Assembly: GCF_000701905.1 (NCBI RefSeq)
Contig: NZ_JNKC01000001.1
Span: 744,001 to 808,000, forward strand
DNA: 64,000 nt
Direction of reading: 5' to 3'
From: Proteiniclasticum ruminis DSM 24773
GTDB lineage: Bacteria > Bacillota > Clostridia > Clostridiales > Clostridiaceae
In this document: positions 1 to 7,687 of the stretch, one piece after another
Position numbering within the stretch: position 1 is the first letter of the stretch
Layout: every line of letters begins with the position of its first letter
Program-made: the position numbers and the translations under genes
Notes under the pieces: model-generated
What the model was told of the DNA's origin: nothing
Databases searched by the model: none
What the model saw: only the letters and a program-made list of their open reading frames with translations

Positions 1-72
1 AACCATATGGACAAAAAAGAGACCTTGAAAGAACATCCTCTGACCGAAGCCACATTTACTACCCATTATTAG
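1..72 (+). CDS. C-terminal end of an unknown protein (partial)
   Basis: Reading frame 1 is open from the window edge to a TAG at 70-72 and gives 23 residues, ending in ...TFTTHY. The only support for coding is that the stop is followed 12 bases later by a strong intrinsic terminator. Too little is visible to name a family. Confidence 0.45.
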   Translation, partial: NHMDKKETLKEHPLTEATFTTHY

Positions 73-84
73 AAATAGAATAGA

Positions 85-117
85 AAAAGGCAGGCGTCAA
101 AATAACGCCTGCCTTTT
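85..117. terminator. bidirectional intrinsic terminator
   Basis: A 13-bp perfect stem (85-97 pairs with 105-117, core AGGCAGGCG/CGCCTGCCT) has a 7-base loop, with A-rich and T-rich flanks on both sides. It lies between convergent genes (partial CDS on +, 109-aa gene on -) and can serve both. Confidence 0.85.
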
Positions 118-132
118 ATATATTCATATCAA

Positions 133-462
133 TTAGATTCTATCGATTAGCGGGAGAAAAAAACGGATGAAAGAACGTTCTGTCACCTGCTTTCTGATTT
201 CAGACAGTACGAACTTCGCTTTTGGATCTTCAAAGGTATAATTGAGGTCCTCCCGGAAGCTTTGATCGCTGCTATGATGAATCTTCTTCGTAACAACATC
301 CACATAGACATAGAAATCATCCAGCGTAAGCCGGAAATCCCGCTCTTCCATCTCATAGGACTCCATCATGAGATGCATCAGTTTCAGGTTCGGCGTAAGT
401 CCACTCTCTCGTCGGTGAAATCCAGAAAATCCGTAGATCATTGTTGCGGTATTATAGTCCAT
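133..462 (-). CDS. 109-aa protein of unknown function
   Basis: I do not recognise this protein. It is small and charged, with no signal peptide or membrane helix, and has an aromatic stretch DDFYVYVDVV near residues 48-57. It is a single-gene unit with a near-consensus promoter about 50 bases upstream and the bidirectional terminator at 85-117 downstream, which argues for a real gene. Start: ATG at 462, with a weak GGAG about 12 bases upstream. Neighbours (sucrose genes) give no functional hint. Confidence 0.7.
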   Translation of the reverse strand: MDYNTATMIYGFSGFHRRESGLTPNLKLMHLMMESYEMEERDFRLTLDDFYVYVDVVTKKIHHSSDQSFREDLNYTFEDPKAKFVLSEIRKQVTERSFIRFFLPLIDRI

Positions 463-518
463 GTTTACTCACTTCTCCAATTCTACTGAAAAAATACATT
501 TATGCTAAATTTATCGAA

Positions 519-547
519 ATTATATCAGGAGATTTAGAACTTATCAA
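519..547 (-). promoter_or_regulatory. sigma-A-type promoter of the 109-aa gene
   Basis: On the minus strand there is TTGATA (542-547), a 17-base spacer and TATAAT (519-524). The predicted transcript start is about 50 bases before the ATG at 462. Confidence 0.75.
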
Positions 548-570
548 CCTCTGTCTGTTTACAGTATTCA

Positions 571-598
571 TTATTATAAACTGAGTTATTATAAACTG
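571..598. repeat. 13-bp tandem direct repeat
   Basis: TTATTATAAACTG occurs at 571-583 and again at 586-598, with a 15-base period. It lies in the AT-rich gap between the 109-aa gene and the scrB terminator. It could be a regulatory repeat or chance in AT-rich DNA. Confidence 0.4.
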
Positions 599-660
599 TT
601 ATCACTTATCCTTGAATATTATTCCTTTCTGAAATAGGTTCTAGCAAGCACATAACATCC

Positions 661-694
661 TAAAATAACAAGAAGCAGATGCCATGCATCTGCT
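661..694 (-). terminator. probable terminator of the scrAB operon
   Basis: A 9-bp stem AGCAGATGC (674-682) / GCATCTGCT (686-694) lies just after the scrB stop. On the minus strand it is followed by a T-rich tail (661-673). Confidence 0.65.
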
Positions 695-717
695 CCCTTT
701 TACTATATCCTTTATTC

Positions 718-2076
718 TTAGCCCTTCTGAAATCCTGACATCTTCATGGTCACTGCTTCTGAGCTGATTAGAGAAACCAAACTATCTGAGGAATTTTCAA
801 AACACCGCAAGGAGAACACCTCTTCTCCCCCGTTGATAAAAATCTCCAGAGAAGTATGGTCTCCTATGATTTTCAGGTTCTTCAGCCCCAGCGGCAGCGG
901 CACTTGCCTGATCTCCTTCTTTCCATCCAGCCAGGAGACTCTTTCCACCGTAAACCACTGATCCTCCAGCTTCAGTTCCACATCAGAAGATACACGGAGA
1001 CGGATGCTCTGAGCCTCATGCTCATTGAGAACCTCCAGAAGAAACGATCCTTCTCTCCTAATCTTCAGCTCCTTTCCGCTTACTGCATTTTCTTCTTTGA
1101 AGAAACCCAAAAGCTCTTTAACGGGTGACTGCATGACTTTCCCCTCTGCATTTATCCGAAGCTCTCTTGGTATACTCAAGTGGTGTACCCAGCCTTCTTT
1201 GAGTGTAGGTAAAGCTTCTTCCTTCTCTTTCTCCATGGTGCCCATCCATCCTAGAAGAAGAACTCTTCCATCGGGCATGTCAAAGGTCTGGGGCGCATAA
1301 AACTCAAATCCCCGGTCCAGTTCATCAAAAGGAGCTTCCTCCTTATGAAACCTTCCAGAGTCAAATTTTCCGGTATAGTAGCCCGTCTGAAAAATATTTT
1401 TAAAGCGGTGTCCATCCTCCGAAAGACCTTGAGGAGAAAAAAGAAACACATCTTTTTCTCCCAGCCTCACAAGATCCGGACATTCCCACATATACCCTAG
1501 GTCCTCTCTCTTAGCGAGAAGAGAACCCAGAAACTCCCAGTTCTTAAGATCCATGGACCGGTACAGGATGGTATCACCTGTGAGATCCTCCCTCTGAGCC
1601 CCAAGGACCATATAAAACTCTCCCTGCTCCCCTTTGAAGACCTTAGGGTCCCTCACATGGGCAGTATATCCTGGAACTTCTCCAATGACCGGTCCAAGTT
1701 TTCTGAAGCTGAACCCGTCCTCTGAAACAGCGGCACACTGATAGCTTTCCCGCTCTCCATCTGCATTCTTCACATTTCCTGTATAGAAGAGATACAGTTT
1801 TCCTTCATGAACCAAAGCGCTTCCAGAGTAGCAGCCATTCTTGTCGTAGGATTCATCTGGAAGAAGTGCAGGCTCATAATAAGTATAATGGACAAAGTCT
1901 TCTGTTACTGCATGTCCCCAGGCTTTGTAGCTGTGATCTGTCCCCTCTGTATTCCACTGGAAAAACACATGGGTCAGTCCATTAAAATGCACCAGTCCAT
2001 TGGGGTCATTGAGAAGACCATGGGGAGGGAGCACATGGAAATCCATGGCTCCATTTTTCTGTATTTTATTCTTCAT
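718..2076 (-). CDS. scrB: sucrose-6-phosphate hydrolase (GH32 invertase)
   Basis: This is a family 32 glycoside hydrolase that cleaves sucrose-6-phosphate, delivered by the PTS, into glucose-6-phosphate and fructose in the cytoplasm. The three GH32 signatures are present: NDPNG with the nucleophile Asp (residue 24), RDP with the transition-state Asp (143) and WECPD with the acid/base Glu (198). A beta-sandwich-like C-terminal part follows. Length is about 452 aa, normal for ScrB. I chose ATG 2076 because a perfect AAGGAGG (2083-2089) lies 6 bases upstream; an upstream ATG at 2097 adds seven residues and has poorer spacing. It is the last gene of the scrA-scrB unit. Confidence 0.93.
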   Translation of the reverse strand: MKNKIQKNGAMDFHVLPPHGLLNDPNGLVHFNGLTHVFFQWNTEGTDHSYKAWGHAVTEDFVHYTYYEPALLPDESYDKNGCYSGSALVHEGKLYLFYTGNVKNADGERESYQCAAVSEDGFSFRKLGPVIGEVPGYTAHVRDPKVFKGEQGEFYMVLGAQREDLTGDTILYRSMDLKNWEFLGSLLAKREDLGYMWECPDLVRLGEKDVFLFSPQGLSEDGHRFKNIFQTGYYTGKFDSGRFHKEEAPFDELDRGFEFYAPQTFDMPDGRVLLLGWMGTMEKEKEEALPTLKEGWVHHLSIPRELRINAEGKVMQSPVKELLGFFKEENAVSGKELKIRREGSFLLEVLNEHEAQSIRLRVSSDVELKLEDQWFTVERVSWLDGKKEIRQVPLPLGLKNLKIIGDHTSLEIFINGGEEVFSLRCFENSSDSLVSLISSEAVTMKMSGFQKG

Positions 2077-2120
2077 CCTTATCCTCCTTAGATCCATGAT
2101 CCTCCCTGCATATGTCTCTA

Positions 2121-3500
2121 TCAGGCATTGATTTCTTCAGAAATCTTCTTCGCCTGCAGTCTTACAAAGAAGAACGCACTGGCAAAAGCTGCAGCGATGA
2201 CTATAAGGTACTGCACTAAAGCACCGACGGAACTGGTATACAGAAGCAGCCCAGGAATAAAGGTGATTCCCATACCAGTAGCAGTGAGTCCAAAGATGTA
2301 AGTTACAAGTCCACCGATGGCTCCACCTAGAATACCAGAGATGAATATCTTCATGCTTCTCAGGTTCACTCCAAAAAGAAGCGGCTCTGTGATACCAAAG
2401 AGCGTAGAGGTGGTGGAAGAGATGGCATTGGTCTTCTTCAGCTTGTTCTTCATAAGAAGCGCTGCACTGATGGCTGCACCAAACTGCCCCGCCATGCTGG
2501 CAGTGCCAAGAGGATTCAGCACATTGGTGCCTGTTTCCGCCAGAAGCTGCAGCTCCAGGATGGAAAGAGAATGATGAAGACCTGTGATGACAAGCACCTG
2601 CTGAAGGCCTGCATAAATCATATAGCCTATGCCAAGAGGCGCTTCAATAAGCATCAGGATGAAATCTGTCACATATACTTCCATCTGATGAGTGATAGGT
2701 CCTAAGATAAACAGCATAAGGAAGATAGTGACTGTCAGTGTCAGGAACGGCGTTACCACCAGGTCAATGAGCTGAGGCACCACTTTTCTGAGATTTTTTT
2801 CAATCTTCGCTACCAGAAGCCCAGCTACTATAGCCGGAATGATGGATCCCTGATATCCGACAAGAGGAATGCTGATGCCAAGAAGGCTCACATAAAGAGG
2901 CGCTGCGTCTCCACCTGCCACAGCCCAGGCGTTGGGCAGCTGGGGTGCTACCATCATAAGACCCACAACAATACCGATGATAGGATTTCCGCCAAACTTC
3001 TTGGTGGCGCTATAGGCAATGAGCACAGGAAGGAATGCAAAGGCTGTATCTGTCAGCATCTGGAACAGCATGAGCACGGTATCACTCATTTCCACACCAA
3101 GTTCCAGGAGGAGACCTCTGAGTCCCATGAGAAGACCTGTGGTCACAAGAGCAGGAATCAGAGGAATCAGAATATCCGCTAAGGTTCTCACAATCTTCTG
3201 TCCAGCGTTCATATTGGAGTAGACATCATCCTTGAAACTTGCGGTCTCTCCTGTGCCCTGGCTGGACTGGAACTCCTGGTACAGTTCATTTACTTTTCCG
3301 GTTCCAAAGATAAACTGGTGCTGTCCGGTGTTAAAGAAATATCCCTTGCTGCCTTCCACATTTTCAGCGAGAGCTTTGTCCACTTTACTGTTGTCGTGCA
3401 GGATGATTCTGAGTCTTGTGGCACAATGTTCAAAGTTTTTGATGTTTTCTTTTCCGCCTACGGCCTGCAGGATGTCTTGAATCGATTTTTCATGTTTCAT
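2121..3500 (-). CDS. scrA: sucrose-specific PTS transporter, EIIBC component
   Basis: This membrane permease imports sucrose and phosphorylates it to sucrose-6-phosphate. The N-terminal EIIB domain has the phosphorylation cysteine (Cys26 in FEHCATRLR). A hydrophobic EIIC domain follows, with the GITEPLLFGVNLR signature of the glucose/sucrose group. Length is 459 aa, typical for EIIBC-Scr. No EIIA domain is fused, so phosphate must come from an EIIA encoded elsewhere. ATG 3500 follows GGAGGAGGA with good spacing. scrB follows closely. Sucrose rather than trehalose or beta-glucoside is inferred from scrB and scrK next door. Confidence 0.9.
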   Translation of the reverse strand: MKHEKSIQDILQAVGGKENIKNFEHCATRLRIILHDNSKVDKALAENVEGSKGYFFNTGQHQFIFGTGKVNELYQEFQSSQGTGETASFKDDVYSNMNAGQKIVRTLADILIPLIPALVTTGLLMGLRGLLLELGVEMSDTVLMLFQMLTDTAFAFLPVLIAYSATKKFGGNPIIGIVVGLMMVAPQLPNAWAVAGGDAAPLYVSLLGISIPLVGYQGSIIPAIVAGLLVAKIEKNLRKVVPQLIDLVVTPFLTLTVTIFLMLFILGPITHQMEVYVTDFILMLIEAPLGIGYMIYAGLQQVLVITGLHHSLSILELQLLAETGTNVLNPLGTASMAGQFGAAISAALLMKNKLKKTNAISSTTSTLFGITEPLLFGVNLRSMKIFISGILGGAIGGLVTYIFGLTATGMGITFIPGLLLYTSSVGALVQYLIVIAAAFASAFFFVRLQAKKISEEINA

Positions 3501-3553
3501 AAGATTTCCTCCTCCATCTTAGGGTAGCATAAAGGTGTGTGCAGCAAAATATT

Positions 3554-3563
3554 GAACCGGTTC
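3554..3563. promoter_or_regulatory. scr operator O2 (GAACCGGTTC)
   Basis: This perfect 10-bp palindrome with the CCGG core typical of LacI-family sites lies in the 5-prime leader of scrA, about 50 bases before its ATG. Its centre is about 174 bp from the promoter-proximal operator, so looping or a roadblock is possible. Confidence 0.75.
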
Positions 3564-3726
3564 TTATAATTTGTGTTTTTTTAACCTAATCCTCAGTAAT
3601 CACTTGATCAGAATTTCATGCTGATCAAATCAATTCTGATTCAACTTCATTCATTACCAATGATTATCTTCTCTTTTGTACTATTTTATCTAAGATAAGT
3701 TCGTGCTATAATTTTATCTGATAATT

Positions 3727-3778
3727 GGAACCGGTTCTAATTTAGTTTTATTGTAGTGTATCTCAATTCATTTGTAAA
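3727..3778 (-). promoter_or_regulatory. scrAB promoter with operator O1
   Basis: On the minus strand there is TTTACA (3773-3778), a 17-base spacer and TACAAT (3750-3755). The predicted start is near 3743. The palindrome GAACCGGTTC (3728-3737) sits just inside the transcript, a classic repressor position. The leader to scrA is about 240 bases. Confidence 0.75.
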
Positions 3779-3810
3779 GGGTATCAGGCAAACTTTTTTA
3801 AAAACTTTCA

Positions 3811-3849
3811 AAAATAAAAAATCACCTAAAACCTTTGCGTTTTAGGTGA
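3811..3849 (-). terminator. scrR terminator
   Basis: An 11-bp perfect stem (3822-3832 with 3839-3849) has a 6-base loop, followed on the minus strand by TTTTTTATTTTT. It lies 19 bases after the scrR stop and separates scrR from the scrAB promoter. Confidence 0.9.
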
Positions 3850-3867
3850 AATGCTGCACTCCGCTAT

Positions 3868-4848
3868 TTAAAGCATTTTGGTGGATTCTTTTGGGAGAAA
3901 CTCTCCGCTGAGCGCAATCTTCTTCGGAATCTCTTCTCCCTGAAGAAGCCTTAAAAGATTTTCCGCAGCGATTCTGCCCATTTCCTTATAAGCATAGCGC
4001 ACCGTCGTGATGGACGGCGTCACAAGATCCGTGATGGAGTACCCGCCAAAGCCGGATATTGAGACATCCTCCGGCACTTTTCTCCCCAGGGTGATGCTGG
4101 CTTTATAAGCGGCCAGCGCAATGTTGTCTGTGGCGCAGAGGATATAGGTTTCTTCTCTTCCTTTCAGGTATTCTTTCAGAAACTGGAAGGTGATGTCAAA
4201 ATTAAAATCCACCTCTTCTTCCTGAACCTTGATGCCCACTGTGTTTTTCAGGACATCCATGACACCTTTCTTCCGGAGAACGCCTACAGACTCATCTTTC
4301 TCTGTGACACCAAGATACAGAATCTTCTTATGACCGAGCTTCAAGGCATGCCTTCCCATGGCAGCGCCTGCTTCTTCCTCCTCATGGACGATGGCATAGG
4401 TGGCATCACTTCTCTGTCCTAAAAGAAGCACCGGTATACCGATCTTTTCCATGGCTTCCTTATGAGCTTTGGTCACCGCTGTAGCTAGAAGAATGATCCC
4501 TGCCACCTTCTGTCTGGAGAGTGCATAGAGGTTCTCCACTTCCCTGTCCACATCCTGATCTGTATTCACGATGAGAAGCTGATAATTTCTTTCCCTCAGA
4601 CACCGGTCCACACTTTGAAGGATTTCATTCGTCGCATAAGAGTTCAGCCTGGGAATGATGATGCCGATGAGATTGGACTGCTTCACTTTCAAGCTCTGGG
4701 CGAAGGTGTTTGGCACATATTCCGTTTCTTTGATGATTCGGTCCAGCGTCTCTTTTGTCTTTTTGCTGACGGATCCTCCATTGAGATATCTGGAGACGGT
4801 GCTTTTTGCCACACCTGCAAGTTTTGCAATATCATTGATGGTCATCAT
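3868..4848 (-). CDS. scrR: LacI-family repressor of the sucrose genes
   Basis: This is a DNA-binding repressor with an N-terminal LacI helix-turn-helix (TINDIAKLAGVAKSTVSRYL) and hinge, followed by a periplasmic-binding-protein-like sensor domain, about 326 aa. I place the start at ATG 4848 (or 4845), not the longer ATG at 4896. The 4896 codon lies within the promoter -10 region, and the HTH begins directly after 4848, as is usual for LacI proteins. It is flanked by scrAB (same strand) and scrK (divergent). GAACCGGTTC-type sites at all three promoters suggest it controls the whole module and itself. The effector (fructose or a phosphosugar) cannot be read from the sequence. Confidence 0.88.
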   Translation of the reverse strand: MMTINDIAKLAGVAKSTVSRYLNGGSVSKKTKETLDRIIKETEYVPNTFAQSLKVKQSNLIGIIIPRLNSYATNEILQSVDRCLRERNYQLLIVNTDQDVDREVENLYALSRQKVAGIILLATAVTKAHKEAMEKIGIPVLLLGQRSDATYAIVHEEEEAGAAMGRHALKLGHKKILYLGVTEKDESVGVLRKKGVMDVLKNTVGIKVQEEEVDFNFDITFQFLKEYLKGREETYILCATDNIALAAYKASITLGRKVPEDVSISGFGGYSITDLVTPSITTVRYAYKEMGRIAAENLLRLLQGEEIPKKIALSGEFLPKESTKML

Positions 4849-4884
4849 GTCTTCTTCCCTGCCCTTTACCCTTTTCTTATCTTC

Positions 4885-4911
4885 ATCATACCACAAAGGA
4901 ACCGGTCACAA
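4885..4911 (-). promoter_or_regulatory. scrR promoter with embedded operator
   Basis: On the minus strand an extended -10 TGGTATGAT (4885-4893) lies about 40 bases upstream of ATG 4848. The imperfect operator GGAACCGGTC (4898-4907) occupies the -35/spacer region, so repressor binding would block polymerase (autoregulation). Confidence 0.65.
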
Positions 4912-4940
4912 AATGAACCCTAGGAAAATCACTGAAAACA

Positions 4941-4972
4941 TTGACAGAGTAGTAAACTTCACCCAAACTAAA
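4941..4972 (+). promoter_or_regulatory. candidate scrK promoter
   Basis: A perfect TTGACA (4941-4946) is followed about 17-19 bases later by only a weak -10 (AAACTA/ACTAAA). The operator at 4898-4907 lies about 35 bases upstream, so one repressor site may serve both divergent promoters. Confidence 0.5.
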
Positions 4973-5010
4973 AGAAAGCGAAAGAATAAAACATTTAGGA
5001 GGTATATTTC

Positions 5011-5877
5011 ATGAGACTTGGCGCGATTGAAGCAGGAGGCACAAAATTTGTGCTGGCCGTTGGAAATGAAAAAGGAGAGATCTTTGAGAAGATTTCCATC
5101 CCTACCAGAACTCCAGAGGAAACCATGAAGGACACTTTGGATTTCTTCAAAGATAAAAACCTCAATGCTCTTGGTATAGGATGCTTTGGTCCTCTGGAGC
5201 TGAACAAGGACAAGAAAAAATACGGATATATCACATCCACCCCAAAACCTCACTGGGGAGATTTTGATATTCTGGGCAGTCTGAAAAAAGGTCTGAATAT
5301 CCCCGTGGAGATTGCCACAGACGTCAGCGGAGCTGCACTTGGGGAAATCACCTTCGGCGATTACGAAAAGGAGCATACGCTCCTCTATATCACCGTAGGC
5401 ACAGGCATCGGTGGAGGCTACGTCATTGATGGAAAAATCCATAACGGGATGCTGCATCCGGAAATGGGACATATTATGATACATAAAAATCCCAAGGACA
5501 CCTATGAGGGGTTCTGCCCCTATCACAAAACCTGTTTGGAAGGGCTTGCTGCAGGTCCTGCCAATGAAGGAAGAACCGGTATGAAGGGAATCGATATCCC
5601 AGAGGATCATGAATCCTTTGATTTCATCGCAGAATATATGGCGGAAGCCCTCATGTCCTATATCCTGATTCTTTCCCCCACTAAGATTGTTCTGGGTGGT
5701 GGCGTCATGGGTAGAACCTATATGATCCCTAAGATCAGAGAAGTACTCAAGGAAAAACTCAATGGCTATGTGAAGACAGACCAGATGGAGAACCTGGATA
5801 AGTATATCGTTACCCCTTCCCTCGGAGTGGAATCCGGTATAAAAGGAGCATTAGCACTGGCGCTCATGGCAAAGTAA
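5011..5877 (+). CDS. scrK: fructokinase (ROK family)
   Basis: This enzyme phosphorylates the fructose released by ScrB to fructose-6-phosphate using ATP. It is a ROK-family kinase of 288 aa with an N-terminal phosphate-binding motif (GAIEAGGTKF), the ROK signature around GTGIGGGYV, and the zinc-site motif CPYHKTCLEGL found in bacterial fructokinases of this family. ATG 5011 follows AGGAGG (4997-5002) with 8-base spacing. It is transcribed divergently from scrR and ends at a terminator shared with the flagellar operon. Some ROK members are glucose or mannose kinases, but the CPYH motif and the scr context favour fructose. Confidence 0.9.
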   Translation: MRLGAIEAGGTKFVLAVGNEKGEIFEKISIPTRTPEETMKDTLDFFKDKNLNALGIGCFGPLELNKDKKKYGYITSTPKPHWGDFDILGSLKKGLNIPVEIATDVSGAALGEITFGDYEKEHTLLYITVGTGIGGGYVIDGKIHNGMLHPEMGHIMIHKNPKDTYEGFCPYHKTCLEGLAAGPANEGRTGMKGIDIPEDHESFDFIAEYMAEALMSYILILSPTKIVLGGGVMGRTYMIPKIREVLKEKLNGYVKTDQMENLDKYIVTPSLGVESGIKGALALALMAK

Positions 5878-5890
5878 AAAAAGCATTTTA

Positions 5891-5920
5891 AAGGAGAAGC
5901 ATCGCCGCTTCTCCTTCTTT
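5891..5920. terminator. terminator between scrK and flgG
   Basis: A 10-bp perfect stem AAGGAGAAGC (5891-5900) / GCTTCTCCTT (5907-5916) is T-rich on the plus side and A-rich on the other. It sits between two convergent units and can end both scrK and the long flagellar operon. Confidence 0.85.
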
Positions 5921-5931
5921 CATCTACTCAC

Positions 5932-6714
5932 TTAGATAATAGTGTTAATCACTTCCAGCATCTCATCTGCAGTAGTAATGCTCTTGGCATTGAGCTGATA
6001 CGCTCTTTGCGTGAGAATCATTTCCGTCATGCTTTCAGCAATATCCACATTGGACTCTTCCAGATGCTTGTGACGGATGATTCCAAAACCTTGGGCATTA
6101 TCAATACTGTTCACCATCTCCTGGCCTTCTGGAAGTAGAAACTTGTTTTCACCTAATGAAATCAGAGCGTCTTCAGCACTTGGCTGAAATAGAGCCACGC
6201 GTCCCAGCTCCATCATTTCACCTGCATCATTCCGTCCGGAGATGACACCATTTTCCGAAATGCTCACCCCTTCGTAGCTTCCGATGCTTCCAGCAGGAAC
6301 ATAGGATTCATACACAAGCCCATTTCCTTCCCCATCGGTCAAAGCACCGTCTGCACTCAAAGAGAATGCTCCATTTCTTGTAAGAAGAAGCTCCCCCGTT
6401 CCCGTCATGACACCGAAAAACCCGCTGCCTTCCACCGCCATATGGTAAGGGCTATCTGAAGGCTTCAGTACACCTTGGGTGAAGTTTGTTTTTGAGACAA
6501 TGGCTCTGGATCCTATACCTACAGAAGCGCCATCCGCGTTTTCTGAAACCGCTGCATGGCTTCTTGAAATCTCATTTCTTAAAAGATCTCCAAAACGCAC
6601 CTCTTTCTTCTTGTAACCCCCTGTGGTGCTGTTGGCGATCTGGTCTGCTACATTATCCATGACTTTCTGGGATGTCTGCATCCCGGTAACACCGATTCTC
6701 AATCCGTTAAACAT
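5932..6714 (-). CDS. flgG: flagellar basal-body rod protein, FlgG/FlhP type
   Basis: This distal-rod component is exported by the flagellar type III system. The family pattern is visible: an N-terminal rod motif (MDNVADQIANSTTGGYK), a central DUF1078-like part with GSGFFGV and TRNGAFS, and a C-terminal segment (ESNVDIAESMTEMI...QRAYQLNAKSI) typical of FlgG. It is 260 aa, close to Bacillus FlhP. ATG 6714 follows AAGGGAG. It is the last gene of the operon and pairs with flgF upstream. Two FlgF/FlgG paralogues at the end of the operon match the flhO-flhP arrangement; which is FlgF and which FlgG is by order. Confidence 0.88.
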   Translation of the reverse strand: MFNGLRIGVTGMQTSQKVMDNVADQIANSTTGGYKKKEVRFGDLLRNEISRSHAAVSENADGASVGIGSRAIVSKTNFTQGVLKPSDSPYHMAVEGSGFFGVMTGTGELLLTRNGAFSLSADGALTDGEGNGLVYESYVPAGSIGSYEGVSISENGVISGRNDAGEMMELGRVALFQPSAEDALISLGENKFLLPEGQEMVNSIDNAQGFGIIRHKHLEESNVDIAESMTEMILTQRAYQLNAKSITTADEMLEVINTII

Positions 6715-6725
6715 CGCTTTCTCCC

Positions 6726-7487
6726 TTAATTACGACCAATTTCATTGACCGTCTTCTGAAGTGTGTCATTAAGCACCGTCAGCGCTCTTTGATTTGCCTG
6801 GAATTCTCTTGAAATCTCCATCATCTTTACAATCTCTGCCCCCATGTCCACATTGGCGCTTTCGATGTATCCTTGTCTCACAGACGCATCTCCCATGCCA
6901 ATACTGGCTTCCCCTGTCACATAGATGGTTTCTCCCCGGAGCTCAAAATTCTGTGTATTGTTGAAATTGGAGATGAGAAGCCTCTGATCAGAACCAGATA
7001 TGGTTCCATCTTCTCTTACTTCAAAAAAATCTCCGGCCACAAAAATCTCTTCTGCTGCACCCTGTCCATTCACGGCAAGTACAGGATATCCTTCTTGGGT
7101 CACAAGACGTCCATCTCCACTGATTTTAAAATTACCGTTTCTGGTGTACCCTGTTTCTCCATTTTCAAGAGAAAGGGTGAAAAAGCCATTGCCATCCAGC
7201 GCAAAATCTGTAGCAATCCCCGTTTCTTTCAGCACACCTGGCGTAAAGTTCGTCACCGCTCCATCGATCTCTGTACCAAAATTAATGGTGCCCAGCTCCT
7301 GAACTCTATTGCTATTTTTGCCGCCTGCACGGTTATATACATCAAACTCTTCCATGGTTCTTTGAATGAGGTCCTGATACTTGAACCCAGGAGTGTTCAC
7401 ATTGGCTGCATTGGCGGAATTGTTCTCCTGCTTCTTCTGCAGGACATTCATTTGTCTTGTGACATTATATAAACTTCTAATGATCAT
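6726..7487 (-). CDS. flgF: flagellar basal-body rod protein, FlgF/FlhO type
   Basis: This rod protein paralogous to FlgG is 253 aa. It has the N-terminal motif NNSANAANVNTPGFKYQD, the central GNGFFTL and TRNGNFK elements, and a C-terminal SANVDMGAEIVKMM...FQANQRAL helix that mediates rod stacking. ATG 7487 overlaps the stop of the preceding small ORF by four bases (ATGA), so the two are probably translationally coupled. A GGAGGAG lies upstream. Confidence 0.9.
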   Translation of the reverse strand: MIIRSLYNVTRQMNVLQKKQENNSANAANVNTPGFKYQDLIQRTMEEFDVYNRAGGKNSNRVQELGTINFGTEIDGAVTNFTPGVLKETGIATDFALDGNGFFTLSLENGETGYTRNGNFKISGDGRLVTQEGYPVLAVNGQGAAEEIFVAGDFFEVREDGTISGSDQRLLISNFNNTQNFELRGETIYVTGEASIGMGDASVRQGYIESANVDMGAEIVKMMEISREFQANQRALTVLNDTLQKTVNEIGRN

Positions 7488-7687
7488 TCTTCTTTTTCTC
7501 CTCCCAGATTGACCCGGACTTCTTCCGGATAGACCATACCTAAGTCTCTTGCCTTCTCCTCTACAGAAAGGTTCATAGAGAAAGACAGGGAAAGGTTCAT
7601 AAGGATGGCACCCACAAGGATCCCAGCACCCAGGGCGATATAGATCTCAGACTTTACTCTTTGTAGTGTTTCGATAAGTTTTTTAAT
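7484..7687 (-). CDS. 67-aa membrane protein with ATT start or made by -1 frameshift
   Basis: No ATG, GTG or TTG opens this frame early enough. The first plausible initiator is ATT at 7685-7687, seven bases after a perfect GGGGAGG (7695-7701). The product (IKKLIETLQRVKSE...) has one membrane helix at about residues 15-39 and an acidic tail ending GGEKEE. Its TGA overlaps the flgF ATG (ATGA). The first 34 bases overlap the end of the SwrB-like gene. In that gene the heptamer A AAA AAC (7678-7684), in phase and 10 bases after the same GGGGAGG, would shift ribosomes exactly into this frame and give a fusion of about 216 aa. I cannot tell which mechanism operates. Tight packing and coupling on both sides support translation. 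Function unknown. Confidence 0.65.
   Translation of the reverse strand: MKKLIETLQRVKSEIYIALGAGILVGAILMNLSLSFSMNLSVEEKARDLGMVYPEEVRVNLGGEKEE

Noticed and set aside
4849-4896. Longer ScrR start at ATG 4896
   Set aside because: That codon lies within the extended -10 TGGTATGAT of the scrR promoter, and the LacI HTH begins right after ATG 4848.
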